From positions 930,001 to 994,000 of the forward strand of contig NZ_CP133990.1 in assembly GCF_031582905.1 (NCBI RefSeq): a DNA stretch of 64,000 bases. The letters run 5' to 3'. Position 1 is the first letter of the stretch; every line of letters begins with the position of its first letter. The notes below the pieces were generated by a model. The model was not told where the DNA came from and made no database searches. It was given only the letters and a program-made list of their open reading frames with translations. Of this stretch, positions 44,249 to 53,243 are shown piece after piece. Origin of the DNA: Pengzhenrongella sp031582905. Lineage in GTDB: Bacteria > Actinomycetota > Actinomycetes > Actinomycetales > Cellulomonadaceae. The position numbers and the translations under genes are program-made.

Positions 44249-45805
44249 TCAGTGCGCCCCGACCGGCGCCTCGGCCGCGACACCCGTCCGGTCGTCGTCG
44301 GCGGCGGCCGCGGCGCGCGCGACCCGGTCCCGCTGCCCGCGCAGCACCGTCGCCCCGACGACGGTGACCAGCGCGAACCCGATCGCGGACGCCCAGAACG
44401 CGGTCTGGTACCCCTCGAGCGCCGCCGCGGCCTGCACGGCCGGCGACGCGTCGCGACCGACGAGGTAGTCGGCCGTCGCGTTGGCGGCCAGGGTGCTCAG
44501 CAGCGCGGTGCCGATCGACCCGCCGACCTGCTGCATGGTGTTCACGGTGGCCGACGCGACGCCGGCGTCCTGGCGCTCGACGCCGGACGTCGCGGTGGCG
44601 AAGCTCGAGGAGAAGATGAGGCCGAGGCCGGCGCCGAGCACGACGATCGCGGGCAGGACCGTGGTCGCGTACGCGGTGTCGACGCCGATCCGGGTCAGCA
44701 GCACCATGCCGATCGTGGCGAGCGAGCCACCGACCGTGACGAGCACCCGCGGGCCGACGCGCGGCAGCAGCCGGGCACCGACGAGGGTCGAGGACAGCAT
44801 GATCGACGCGCTCATCGGCAGGAAGGCGAAGCCGGTCTGCAGGGCCGAGAAGCCGAGCGTGAGCTGCAGGTAGTACGTGAGGAACAGGAACAGCCCGAAC
44901 ATCCCGATGGCGACGAGGCCGATGGCGAGGAACGCCCCGCCGCGGTCGCGGTCGAGCACCACGCGCAGCGGCAGCAGGGGATGGGCGACCCGGCGCTGGA
45001 GCAGCACGAAGCCCACGAGCAGCGCGACGCCGAGGACGAGGCAGACGGCGGTGAGCGTGTCGTCCCAGCCGTTGACCTCGGCGTTCGAGAACCCGTAGAC
45101 GATCGCGACGAGGCCGAGCGTCACGGTCAGGACGCCGGGCAGGTCGATGTGCGGACGCGTGGCCGGGCGCGGGACCGCGTGCAGGTAGAGGAAGGCGCCC
45201 ACGACGCCGACCGCGGCGATGAGGATGTTCACGTACAGGCACCACCGCCACGACGCGTACTCGGTGAGCACGCCGCCGAGCAGCAGCCCGATGGCCGCGC
45301 CCGATCCGGCGATCGCGCCGAAGATGCCGAACGCCTTGCCTCGCTCCCGGGGGTCGGTGAACGTCGTGGTGAGCAGGGACAGCGCGGCCGGGGCGAGCAG
45401 GGCGCCGAACACGCCCTGCAGGGCGCGTGCGGCGACGAGCCACTCGAACGACGTCGCCGCGCCGCCGAGCGCGGAGGCGGCGGCGAAGCCGATGAGGCCG
45501 GTGACGAACGCGGGGCGCCGGCCGAAGAGGTCGGAGAGCCGACCACCGAGCAGCAGCAGGCTGCCGAACGCGAGCGAGTAGGCCGTGACGACCCACTGCC
45601 GCTGGTCGTTGTCGAACCCGAGGTCGGCCTGGGCGGTGGGCAGCGCGATGTTCACGATGGTGCTGTCGAGCACGACCATGAGCTGGGCGACGCCGATGAC
45701 GGCCAGCCCCAGCCACCGGTGGTCCCGTCCGCTCGAGGTGGGTGCGGCAGCGGCGGTCGTGCCGCCGGGGGCGGCACGCAGGGAGGACGACGTCGGGTCG
45801 GTCAT
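44249..45805 (-). CDS. MFS drug exporter, DHA2 (EmrB/QacA) type
   Basis: This 518-residue protein has 14 predicted membrane segments. Motif D1/A features are LMVVLDSTIVNIALPTAQAD and GGRLSDLFGRRPAFV, and the antiporter motif C region is GSGAAIGLLLGGVLTE. These are typical of 14-TM proton antiporters exporting drugs or metabolites. ATG at 45805 follows GAAGGGCGCCCC. The frame is also open upstream into the monooxygenase gene without a stop. It is the last gene of the TPP-riboswitch operon, so its substrate may be linked to thiamine chemistry. Confidence 0.87.
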   Translation of the reverse strand: MTDPTSSSLRAAPGGTTAAAAPTSSGRDHRWLGLAVIGVAQLMVVLDSTIVNIALPTAQADLGFDNDQRQWVVTAYSLAFGSLLLLGGRLSDLFGRRPAFVTGLIGFAAASALGGAATSFEWLVAARALQGVFGALLAPAALSLLTTTFTDPRERGKAFGIFGAIAGSGAAIGLLLGGVLTEYASWRWCLYVNILIAAVGVVGAFLYLHAVPRPATRPHIDLPGVLTVTLGLVAIVYGFSNAEVNGWDDTLTAVCLVLGVALLVGFVLLQRRVAHPLLPLRVVLDRDRGGAFLAIGLVAIGMFGLFLFLTYYLQLTLGFSALQTGFAFLPMSASIMLSSTLVGARLLPRVGPRVLVTVGGSLATIGMVLLTRIGVDTAYATTVLPAIVVLGAGLGLIFSSSFATATSGVERQDAGVASATVNTMQQVGGSIGTALLSTLAANATADYLVGRDASPAVQAAAALEGYQTAFWASAIGFALVTVVGATVLRGQRDRVARAAAAADDDRTGVAAEAPVGAH

Positions 45806-45908
45806 GGGGCGCCCTTCAGGCGGACAGCGGGGAGGACGCGTTCGACGCTGGACGCTGCTGGAGGCTAACGCCGCCGACGTCGTCCTGCTTCCCGGCGCCG
45901 ACCAGCCA

Positions 45909-47230
45909 TCACCGCACGACGGCCCCAGCCGATCGCGCAGCGTCGTCCCGTCGTACCGGCGCCGGAACCGGCCCCGGCGCTGCAGCTCGGGGACCACACC
46001 GTCGACGAACTCCGTGAGTGACGACGGGTAGAGCGCCGACATCACGACGAACCCGTCCGCGGCGCCCGAGTCGAACAGGTCGCACAGGTACTCCGCGACC
46101 GTGGCCGGCGAGCCGGTCGGCTGGGGCTTGAGCTGCGTCATCGCCTGCCGGACCGCGAGGTCCCGGACGGTGAGCCCCTCGGCACGGCACGCGCGCAGCA
46201 GCATCTCCTCGAACCCGTCGCTGCCGGTGGAGCCGCGGTGGGCCTCGATGAGGCGGGCGGCGTCGGCGTCGGGGTCGAGCTCGTCCGGGGCGGCGTGCAG
46301 CAGCCGACCGAGCACCGTGAGCACCTCGGACTCGTCGAGGAGGTCCTCGAGCTCTGTCACGCGCCGGTGGGCGGCCGCGTCGGTCGGCCCGACGACGGGC
46401 TGGACGGCCGGGAGCACCCGGAGGTCGTCGGGGTCGCGCCCGTGCGCGGCGGCCCGCTCGCGCAGCTCGGTCCGCAGGGCGCGCATCGCCTCGGGGGAGT
46501 CGGCGCTGGCGAAGACCACCTCGGCCCACCGGGCGGCGAATGCCTTGCCACGGTCGGAGGCACCGGCCTGCATGAGCACCGGCCGACCCTGCGGGCTGCG
46601 GGGGAGGGTGATCGGCCCCCGGCTGAGCGGCGGACCGTCGCCGCGGGCCGGGATGCGACCGATCCGGGCCGGGGCGGCGAAGACGCGGCCCGGCCGGTCG
46701 AGGGTCAGCGCGTCCGGCTGCCAGGTGTCCCACAGGTCGAGCACGGTCTGCACGACTCGGTCGGCGTGGTCGTACCGCTCACCTTTCGGCGGCATCGCGG
46801 GCAGCCCGAGGTTGCGGGCTTCGGCGTCGGTGGTCGAGGTGACGATGTTCCACGCCGTCCGCCCGCCGGACAGGTGATCGAGGGTCAGCAGCGTGCGGGC
46901 GATCGCGTACGGCGGCAGGAACGTCGTGGACACCGTCGCCCCGAGCCCCAGGTGCTGCGTGGCGCCCGCGGCGACGGCGGCGACGACCACGGGGTCGAGG
47001 TAGATCGTGCCCTTGCCGCCGGTCCGGACCGTGGTCGCGTAGTCCCCGGTGTGGTCCTCGGGCACCGCGAGCGCGTCGGGCAGGAACATCATGTCGAAGC
47101 ACCCGCGTTCCAGCGTGCGGGCGAGGTCGGCGTAGAACCGGGCGTCGAGCCAGTCGGTCCGGCTCAGCGGATGACGCCAGTTCTCCGCGTACTGGCTGGT
47201 CGGCGGGGTGACCATCGCGATCAGGTGCAT
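45909..47230 (-). CDS. Luciferase-like flavin monooxygenase (NtaA/SnaA/DszA type)
   Basis: The protein of about 440 residues begins MHLIAMVTPPTSQYAENWRH and has FDMMFLPDALAVPEDHTG, HLSGGRTAWNIVTSTTDAEA, RPVLMQAGASDRGKAFAARW and a C-terminal ALYPSSLTEFVDGVVPEL. These are signatures of FMNH2-dependent monooxygenases of the nitrilotriacetate/dibenzothiophene sulfone group. In the frame read from the start no stop occurs before the MFS gene. A one-base shift near the end would give the stop at 45909, which I take as the likely true end. It starts 4 bp after the ykoC stop, so it belongs to the thiamine-transport operon. Confidence 0.8.
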
Positions 47231-47234
47231 GGTG

Positions 47235-48035
47235 TCAGCGGGTGAGCGCACCGGGACCCTCCAGGATGTCGAGGACGGCGCTGAGCGCCAGGACGAGGGC
47301 GAGCACGGCGAGCACACCGACGACGAGCCCGGCGTCGCGGCGGTCCACCGCCACGGGCCGCCACGTCGTGTGCGGTGTCCGCCCGAGACCGCGGGACTCC
47401 AGGGCCTGCGACATGCGCTCGCCCTTGCGCAGCGAGACCACGAGCAGCCCGAAGACGACGCCCGCGTGGTGCCGGACGCCGAGCACGGCCCGGCCGTCGT
47501 CGCGCAGGGGAGCCCGCACGGCGTGCGCGTGCTGCAGGGTCGCCCACTCGCGCGGCATCTCCTGGAGCATCCGGTACCCGGCGAGCGCCGCGTAGGTGAC
47601 CCGCGGGCTGAGCCGGGCGTTGCTGCGCAGGCTCGTCATGAGCGCGACGCCGTCGGTCGACAGCAGGAAGCCGACCGCCAGCACCCCGATGAGCAGGGTG
47701 CGGGCGGCCAGGGCCGTCCCGATCTCGACGCCCTCCTGCGTGACCCGCAGCGGCCCCGCCGTCCACAGCACCGTCCCGGGCCGGGACAGCGCGTTGACCA
47801 GGAGCACGCCGACGGCGAACGCGACGAACGGCACGTGCGCGAGCGCGAGCGTGCGCGGCGCGGCCCGCGTCCCGACGACGACGCCGACCAGCGCGAGGCC
47901 GTAGAGCACCCCGGGGGTGAGCGGGTCGAGCACGAAGAGCACGACCACCGAGACCACGGTGAGCAGCGCGAGCTTGACCGTCGGATTGCGCCGCGCGAGC
48001 GGCGAGTCGGTGACCGTGCGGCCCAGCGCGCTCAT
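47235..48035 (-). CDS. ykoC: ECF-type thiamine/HMP transporter, T component
   Basis: This 266-residue membrane protein has about five hydrophobic helices (VKLALLTVVSVVVLFVLDPL, VPFVAFAVGVLLVNAL, LLIGVLAVGFLLST, AGLVVGVLAVLALVLALSAV). The EcfT coupling motif with Ala/Ser-Arg-Gly is SQALESRGLGRTPHTTWRP. It transmits ATPase movement to the substrate component. Its ATG overlaps the stop of the ATPase gene. YkoC identity rests on the operon ykoF-E-D-C and the TPP riboswitch. Confidence 0.88.
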   Translation of the reverse strand: MSALGRTVTDSPLARRNPTVKLALLTVVSVVVLFVLDPLTPGVLYGLALVGVVVGTRAAPRTLALAHVPFVAFAVGVLLVNALSRPGTVLWTAGPLRVTQEGVEIGTALAARTLLIGVLAVGFLLSTDGVALMTSLRSNARLSPRVTYAALAGYRMLQEMPREWATLQHAHAVRAPLRDDGRAVLGVRHHAGVVFGLLVVSLRKGERMSQALESRGLGRTPHTTWRPVAVDRRDAGLVVGVLAVLALVLALSAVLDILEGPGALTR

Positions 48036-50026
48036 CGGGCCACCGCCGCGTCCAGCCGGCGCACGACTGCGGTGACCGCACTGTCCGGCAGGTGCTCGAG
48101 CAGCCACGCGACCAGCGGCGGCACGGCCAGCCCGGCGCGTCGCATCAGCGCGGTGTCGCGCAGCGTGGCCGCCGTCGGGCCGTCCGCGAGCACGCCGCCC
48201 CCGCCGAGGACGACGACGCGGTCCGCGACCGAGACGACCGTGCGCAGGTCGTGGCTCACCAGGACGACGGCGGTCCCGGCCGCGGCGGCGGCCCGCAGCG
48301 TCGCGACGGTGGCGAGCGTGTCGCGGCGGTCCAGGCCGAGGGTCGGCTCGTCGGCGAGGAGGACGGGGCGCTCGTGCGCGAGCATCGCCGCGAGGCTCAG
48401 CCGCCGCTTCTCCCCGCCGGACAGCCGGAACGGGCTGGCGTCGGCGAGGTGCTCGAGCCGGTGCCGCCGCAGCCGCTCGGGGACCACCGCGGCGGCGACG
48501 TCGGCCGGCAGCCCGTGGGCGATCTCGCCCGCGACGGTGTGCGCGACGAACCCGTGCTCGGCGTTCTGGAAGACCAGCCCCGGGCGGGGGCCCTCGACGC
48601 GGCCCGCCAGCGGGGGCAGGAGCCGGGCGAGGGTGAGCAGCAGCGTCGTCTTGCCGACGCCGTTCGCGCCCAGCAGCGCCACGACCTCGCCCGGGCGGAC
48701 GGTCAGGTCGACGCCGGCGAGCACGGCGCCCGCCGGCGCGCCGGTCGCCGGCTCGGGCCGGCGACCTCGTCGCCGGCCGTGCCCACCCCGCCCGCCCCGG
48801 CGCGGAGCCGGACCGGCGGCGTCGCGCCCGACCGCCAGGCCGCGCGCGGCGAGAACGGGCGCGGGGTCGTCGGTCCCGGGACGGTCCGGTCCGGCGGCGG
48901 CCGCAGCGGCAGCCGGGACGTCGTGGGCCAGACCCAGGACGAAGCGCCGGTTGGCCTCCGCCGCGAGCCCGCCCTCGACCCCGGTCAGCGCGACGAGCTC
49001 GGCGTCCAGCGGCAGCCAGCAGCCCGCGGCGTGCAGGCGCGCGGCATGGTCGCGCAGCACGACCGCCGTCGGGCCGTCGGCGAGCACCCTGCCGTCCTCG
49101 CTCAGCGCCAGCGCCCGCGCGGGCAGTCCGGCGGTGCCGGCCGGGCCGGCCCACTCGTCGAGCCGGTGCTCGACCAGGACGACCGCCGGTCGGGGCCGCG
49201 TGACCGTCCCGGTCGCCCCGCCGCCCGCCCGCTCGCTCGCCGCGTCGCCCGGATCCCCGCCGGGCACCTCGCCGGGCACCTCGCCGGGCCCGGTGCGCAC
49301 CGCGGACCGCACCGCGGACCGCACGGACGCGACGCCGTCGGGGTCGAGCATCGACGTCGGCTCGTCGAGCAGGAGGACCGCGGGCTCGGTCACCAGGGCC
49401 GCCGCGAGCGCGACCCGCTGGGACTCGCCGCCGGACAGCGCCGCCGTCGCGCGGTCACGCAGGTGCCCGGCGCCGACCGTGGCCAGAGCGGCGACCACCC
49501 GCGGCCCGATCCCCGCCGGGTCGACGGCGTCGTTCTCCAGCGGCAGCGCGAGCTCCTGCTCGACGAACGGCAGGCACACCGCCGACGCTGGGTCCTGCGC
49601 GAGCACCCCGAGGTGGCGTGACCGTTCGACGACGGACGTGTCCGCCGTCGTCGTCCCCACCACCGTCACCTCGCCGGTGAGCTCGGCGTGCACCGCGTGC
49701 GGGACGACGCCGGTCACGGCGTGCAGCACGCTCGACTTGCCGGACCCGGAGGGGCCCAGCACCACGACCTGCTCACCCGGGCCCACCCGCAGCGACACCG
49801 CGCGCAGCACGGGCTCGGGATGGCGCGGGAACCGCACCGACACGTCGCGGAGCTCGACGACGGCCCCTGCCGTCGCGCCGGCCTCTGCCGTCGCGCCGGC
49901 CTCTGCCGTCGCGCCGGCCTCTGCCGTCGCGCCGACCCGCGCCGTCTCGGCGGCCCGCGCCGACCCGGCGACGTGCGCCGCCTCGGCCGCGCCGGTGGAC
50001 GGGAGGACCGCCTCGTCCGCGCTCAC
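48032..50026 (-). CDS. ykoD: ECF-type thiamine/HMP transporter, duplicated ATPase
   Basis: The 664-residue protein contains two ABC ATPase domains. The first has VLGPSGSGKSSVLHAVTG, LSGGESQRVALAAAL and VLLLDEPTSMLDPDG. The second has ALLGANGVGKTTLLLTLARL, LSGGEKRRLSLAAM and LLADEPTLGLDRRD. The domains are joined by a Gly/Arg-rich linker. The N-terminus carries repeats of Ala-Thr-Ala-Glu-Ala-Gly from an 18-bp minisatellite, and an extra Pro/Gly-rich loop follows the first Walker B. GTG at 50026 overlaps the ykoE stop. It powers uptake by YkoE/YkoC. Confidence 0.9.
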   Translation of the reverse strand: MSADEAVLPSTGAAEAAHVAGSARAAETARVGATAEAGATAEAGATAEAGATAGAVVELRDVSVRFPRHPEPVLRAVSLRVGPGEQVVVLGPSGSGKSSVLHAVTGVVPHAVHAELTGEVTVVGTTTADTSVVERSRHLGVLAQDPASAVCLPFVEQELALPLENDAVDPAGIGPRVVAALATVGAGHLRDRATAALSGGESQRVALAAALVTEPAVLLLDEPTSMLDPDGVASVRSAVRSAVRTGPGEVPGEVPGGDPGDAASERAGGGATGTVTRPRPAVVLVEHRLDEWAGPAGTAGLPARALALSEDGRVLADGPTAVVLRDHAARLHAAGCWLPLDAELVALTGVEGGLAAEANRRFVLGLAHDVPAAAAAAAGPDRPGTDDPAPVLAARGLAVGRDAAGPAPRRGGRGGHGRRRGRRPEPATGAPAGAVLAGVDLTVRPGEVVALLGANGVGKTTLLLTLARLLPPLAGRVEGPRPGLVFQNAEHGFVAHTVAGEIAHGLPADVAAAVVPERLRRHRLEHLADASPFRLSGGEKRRLSLAAMLAHERPVLLADEPTLGLDRRDTLATVATLRAAAAAGTAVVLVSHDLRTVVSVADRVVVLGGGGVLADGPTAATLRDTALMRRAGLAVPPLVAWLLEHLPDSAVTAVVRRLDAAVAR
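49867..49938. repeat. 18-bp minisatellite x 4 in the 5' end of ykoD
   Basis: The unit CTGCCGTCGCGCCGGCCT (plus strand) is repeated at 49867, 49885, 49903 and, imperfectly, 49921. On the coding strand it gives repeated AGATAE hexapeptides before the first ATPase domain. Confidence 0.9.
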
Positions 50027-50670
50027 CGCCCGACCGCGTCGCGACCGATCGCGAAGTTGTCGACCACGCCGGTGCGCGCGATCGCGCTCACGATCACCTT
50101 CGCGAGCAGGCCGCCGAGCACGATTCCGGACACGAGCTGCATGCCGAACCGCAGGAAGAAGATCTCCTGGCCGTACCAGCCGGACCGGAACGCCGACCAG
50201 AAGAACACCAGCCCGGCGCCGAGCAGCCCGGAGACCGCGAAGACGGTCCACCCGAACCGCCGGTAGCGGGTGAGCGCGAACGGCAGCTCGCTGCCCGCGC
50301 CCTGCAGGATCGCGGCGACCATGAGCAGCGGCCCGACCGGTGAGCCGAGGAACACGAACTCCACGACGGAGGCGAGCAGCTCGGCGACGACGCCGGCGAA
50401 CGGCCGCCGGACGATCGCGACGGCGATGGGGGCGACGAGCAGCCAGCCGCCGAGCAGGACGTGCTGGGAGAGGTCGCCCGCGGGGCCCATGAGGATGCTC
50501 AGGCCGTTCCACGCCTGGACCAGGGCCCAGTACGCGAACCCGAACACGACGCCGAGCACGACGACGAGGACGAGGTCCTTGAGGTCCCACGCCGTGCGGC
50601 GGGTGCGGGCCGCGCGGGCGGACGAGGCGGCGGGGGAGGAGGCGGAGGAGGGGGAGCCGGTGGTGGTCAT
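50023..50670 (-). CDS. ykoE: ECF transporter substrate-binding component YkoE
   Basis: The 215-residue protein has a Ser/Ala-rich N-terminus, then six hydrophobic segments starting WDLKDLVLVVVLGVVFGFAY. Family features are QAWNGLSILMGPAGDLSQHV, FLGSPVGPLLMVAAILQGAG and ELPFALTRYRRFGW. YkoE binds thiamine or its HMP precursor within the membrane. Its gene follows ykoF by 15 bp and overlaps ykoD by GTGA. Confidence 0.92.
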   Translation of the reverse strand: MTTTGSPSSASSPAASSARAARTRRTAWDLKDLVLVVVLGVVFGFAYWALVQAWNGLSILMGPAGDLSQHVLLGGWLLVAPIAVAIVRRPFAGVVAELLASVVEFVFLGSPVGPLLMVAAILQGAGSELPFALTRYRRFGWTVFAVSGLLGAGLVFFWSAFRSGWYGQEIFFLRFGMQLVSGIVLGGLLAKVIVSAIARTGVVDNFAIGRDAVGR

Positions 50671-50685
50671 GTCCGTCCCTGCCGC

Positions 50686-51372
50686 TCAGGCGCCGGCGGG
50701 GCTCGGCGAGCCCACGGACACGGTCAGGTGGGTGACGACGTGCGGCACGTGCGCACCGACCTCGGCCCAGGCGTCGGCCGCCGTCGCGAGCACCTCGGCG
50801 ATGTCACCGGTCAGCCGGGTCGCGTAGTGGACGGAGCCCGTCGCGGTGCCCCGGGCGCGGGCCCGCTCGATCGCGGCCTCGATCGGGGCCATGTGGCTGC
50901 CCGCGTCGCTGCCGCCGTCGAGCAGGGGGTACAGCGACCACTGGGCGGTCGCGGCGACCCCGGTCGGCGCGATCTCGACCGGCGCGGCGGCCGGCAGCCC
51001 GGTGACGGTGAGGTCGCAGGTGACCTCGCCGGGGCACCCGCGGGACAGCAGCACGTGCGCGACGACGTGCCCACCGCCGGTCCGGCGCGACGCGGCGGCG
51101 AGCACACCGGCGAGGTAGCCGACGATGCGCTGCTCCGCCGGGGCGTCGACCGCGCCGACGTAGGTGCTGACGTCGTCGGTCTCGAGCACGAGGCCGTCGG
51201 TGAGCCCGGCGTCCGCCGCGTCGGCGAGCGCGCCGAAGATCACGTCGACGAAGTCGCCGGTGTGCGGGTGCAGGCTGAACCGGGCGCCGATGCCGAGGCG
51301 CGCGGGAGTCGCGTCGTCGGGCGTGCCGGTCAGGCTGCCGGTCGGACGGGTGACGTGCGTGGTGGTGGTCAT
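50686..51372 (-). CDS. ykoF: Thiamine/HMP-binding protein YkoF
   Basis: The 228-residue soluble protein has two ACT-like repeats. It starts with LGIGARFSLHPHTGDFVDVI and TDDVSTYVGAVDAPAEQRIV, then VAATAQWSLYPLLDGG and SVHYATRLTGDIAEVLATAA. YkoF-family proteins bind thiamine or HMP in the cytoplasm and accompany YkoEDC. ATG at 51372 follows GGGAGGGACCGCC. It is the first gene below the TPP riboswitch. Confidence 0.92.
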   Translation of the reverse strand: MTTTTHVTRPTGSLTGTPDDATPARLGIGARFSLHPHTGDFVDVIFGALADAADAGLTDGLVLETDDVSTYVGAVDAPAEQRIVGYLAGVLAAASRRTGGGHVVAHVLLSRGCPGEVTCDLTVTGLPAAAPVEIAPTGVAATAQWSLYPLLDGGSDAGSHMAPIEAAIERARARGTATGSVHYATRLTGDIAEVLATAADAWAEVGAHVPHVVTHLTVSVGSPSPAGA

Positions 51373-51410
51373 GGCGGTCCCTCCCAGAAGGGCCCGCGGG
51401 TACGTCGAGA

Positions 51411-51436
51411 CCGCCCGACGCGCGCGCGTCGGGCGG
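51411..51436 (-). terminator. Hairpin in the riboswitch expression platform
   Basis: CCGCCCGACG and CGTCGGGCGG form a perfect 10-bp stem around CGCGCG, directly between the TPP aptamer and ykoF. No T-tract follows, so it may act as a Rho-dependent or anti-RBS element rather than a classical terminator. Confidence 0.6.
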
Positions 51437-51535
51437 TGCCCTGCTCCCTACGCCGGTACGAACCGGATCAGGTGGACGGGTCTGCGGACGGTCCGCACTC
51501 TCAGCGCTCCACAGCGCTCCCCGGGGGTGCCGCCG
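51437..51535 (-). ncRNA. TPP (thi-box) riboswitch
   Basis: On the minus strand the conserved aptamer elements occur in order: CCCCGGGGAGCGC, GCGCTGAGAG, ACCCGTCCACCTGATC, CCGG, GTACCGGCGTAGGGA. These match the thi-box pyrimidine- and pyrophosphate-sensor helices. The closing stem pairs GGCGGC-type and GCACCGCC-type flanks. It precedes ykoF by 64 bp. Binding of thiamine pyrophosphate would switch off the ykoFEDC operon and probably the two downstream genes. Confidence 0.93.
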
Positions 51536-51606
51536 AACCTAGCCACGTGCCACGGCGGTGTCCAGGCTGCGGTCACCGCGTCCCGCGGCCTGGACACCGT
51601 CGCCGG

Positions 51607-52602
51607 TCAGAACACCCGGATCGCGACCTCCGCCGGGGCGGCCAGGAGCTCCTCGATCTCGTCGTCGAGCCGGACCATCGTCAGCGACGCGCCCGCCATG
51701 TCGAGCGAGGTGCAGTACTCGTTCACGTAGCTGCGGCCGACCGTGATGCCGCGCTCCGCGAGGAGCCCGTGCGCGCGGCGGAACAGCAGGTACAGCTCGC
51801 TGATCGGGGTGCCACCCAGGCCGTTGATCATGAGCGCGACACGGTCGCCGTCGGCGAACGGCAGGTCGCTCGCCACGGCCTCGACGAGCTCGTCGACGAT
51901 CGCGTCGGCGTTCGTCAGCGGCCGGCGCTCGCGGCCGGGCTCGCCGTGGATGCCGACGCCGAACTCCATCTCGTCCGCGCCGAGCTCGAACAGCGGCGAC
52001 CCCTTCGCGGGCGGCGTGCACGCGGTGAGGGCGACCCCCATGGAGCGGGTGACGCTGTTGACCTTGCGGCCGATGCGCAGGAGCTCGTCGAGGTCCGCGC
52101 CGCGCTCGGACGCCGCGCCGACCGCCTTGATGACGAAGAAGTTCCCGGCGACGCCGCGCCGGCCGATCGTGTACGTGGAGTCCTTCACCGCGACGTCGTC
52201 GTCGACCATGAGGATCTCGACCTTGAGGCCGTCCGCCTCGGCCATCTCCTTGCCCATGTCGAACGCCATCCGGTCGCCGGTGTAGTTGTTCACCAGCAGC
52301 AGGACGCCCTTCGGCGAGGCGAGCCGCTTCGCGGTCTCGTAGACGTAGTCCATGGGTGGGGCGGCGAAGACGTCGCCGGGGCACGCGGCGTCGAGCATGC
52401 CGCGGCCGACGATCATCACGTGGGCCGGCTCGTGCCCGGACCCGGAGCCCTGGACGATCGACACCTTGTCCTCGCGGGGCGCGTCGGAGCGCATGATGAG
52501 GTTGAACTCCGGCACGTAGGTCAGCGTGTCCGGGTTGGCCAGCGCGATGCCCTCGAGCATCTCCGGGACGAACCTCTTCGGGTCGTTGACGAACTTCTTC
52601 AC
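51607..52602 (-). CDS. dhaK: Dihydroxyacetone kinase-type subunit DhaK
   Basis: The 331-residue protein starts VKKFVNDPKRFVPEMLEGIA, has the GSGSGHEPAHVMIVGRGMLD substrate loop and the active-site His in FGVGIHGEPGRERR that binds the ketose covalently. It ends RLDDEIEELLAAPAEVAIRV. GTG 52602 overlaps the DhaL stop. DhaK-like proteins phosphorylate dihydroxyacetone, and paralogues act on erythrulose or other short ketoses. The neighbouring aldolase and HAD phosphatase hint at a longer sugar, so the substrate is open. Confidence 0.9.
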   Translation of the reverse strand: MKKFVNDPKRFVPEMLEGIALANPDTLTYVPEFNLIMRSDAPREDKVSIVQGSGSGHEPAHVMIVGRGMLDAACPGDVFAAPPMDYVYETAKRLASPKGVLLLVNNYTGDRMAFDMGKEMAEADGLKVEILMVDDDVAVKDSTYTIGRRGVAGNFFVIKAVGAASERGADLDELLRIGRKVNSVTRSMGVALTACTPPAKGSPLFELGADEMEFGVGIHGEPGRERRPLTNADAIVDELVEAVASDLPFADGDRVALMINGLGGTPISELYLLFRRAHGLLAERGITVGRSYVNEYCTSLDMAGASLTMVRLDDEIEELLAAPAEVAIRVF

Positions 52603-53243
52603 GACACTCCTTCCGTCTGCCACACCTGGTTGATGGATTCGATGATCACGGCGAGCCCCATGGCGCCGGCGTCGACCGAGCCCTTACTCCGCTCGCCGGT
52701 GTACGACGCGCGCCCCCGCCGGGCGACCATGTCGCGGGTCGCCTCGGCGGCCTCGCGCACGGTGGTCGTGGCGGCGGCGAGCGCGGCGGCGCCGTCCGCG
52801 CCCGACCGCAGCTCGTCCTCGAGGCGGTCGGTGAACGGCACGAGCGCGTCGAGCAGGGTCTTGTCGCCGACGTCGGACTGCCCGCGCGCCTTGATGCCCT
52901 CGGCCGCGCTGCGCAGCATCGCGACCACCTGCTCACCGGTCAGGGTGGTCGCGCCGCCGGCGACCATCCCGGCGCGCAGGAACGCGGTGCCCCAGATGGG
53001 TCCGGACGTCCCGCCGATCCGCGACGTGATCGTCATGCCGGCCTTCTTGAGGAAGGTCCCGATGTCGGTGCGATCGAGGTCGTCCCAGCCTTCGAGGAGC
53101 TTCTCGAAGCCGCGGGCGAGGGAGTAGCCGAAGTCGCCGTCGCCGACGACGGCGTCCAGCTCGCCGAAGTAGGTCTCGTTCTCCACGGCGGTCCGGGCGA
53201 TCGTGCGGACGACGAGCTCGACGTCCTGGGCGCTGCCGGTCAT
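52599..53243 (-). CDS. dhaL: Dihydroxyacetone kinase-type nucleotide subunit DhaL
   Basis: The 214-residue helical barrel protein has the Mg-ADP-binding Asp motif AVVGDGDFGYSLARGF, GGTSGPIWGTAFLRAG and VGDKTLLDALVPF, ending with GSVDAGAMGLAVII. It holds the nucleotide and passes phosphate to the ketose on DhaK. No DhaM phosphodonor gene is nearby, so phosphate may come from ATP or from a DhaM encoded elsewhere. The ATG overlaps the stop of the HAD gene. Confidence 0.9.
   Translation of the reverse strand: MTGSAQDVELVVRTIARTAVENETYFGELDAVVGDGDFGYSLARGFEKLLEGWDDLDRTDIGTFLKKAGMTITSRIGGTSGPIWGTAFLRAGMVAGGATTLTGEQVVAMLRSAAEGIKARGQSDVGDKTLLDALVPFTDRLEDELRSGADGAAALAAATTTVREAAEATRDMVARRGRASYTGERSKGSVDAGAMGLAVIIESINQVWQTEGVS

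Noticed and set aside
47208..50273. Thousand-codon plus-strand frame across the ykoCDE genes
   Set aside because: It consists of Arg/Ser/Pro shadow sequence; the minus strand encodes three well-recognised transporter proteins.
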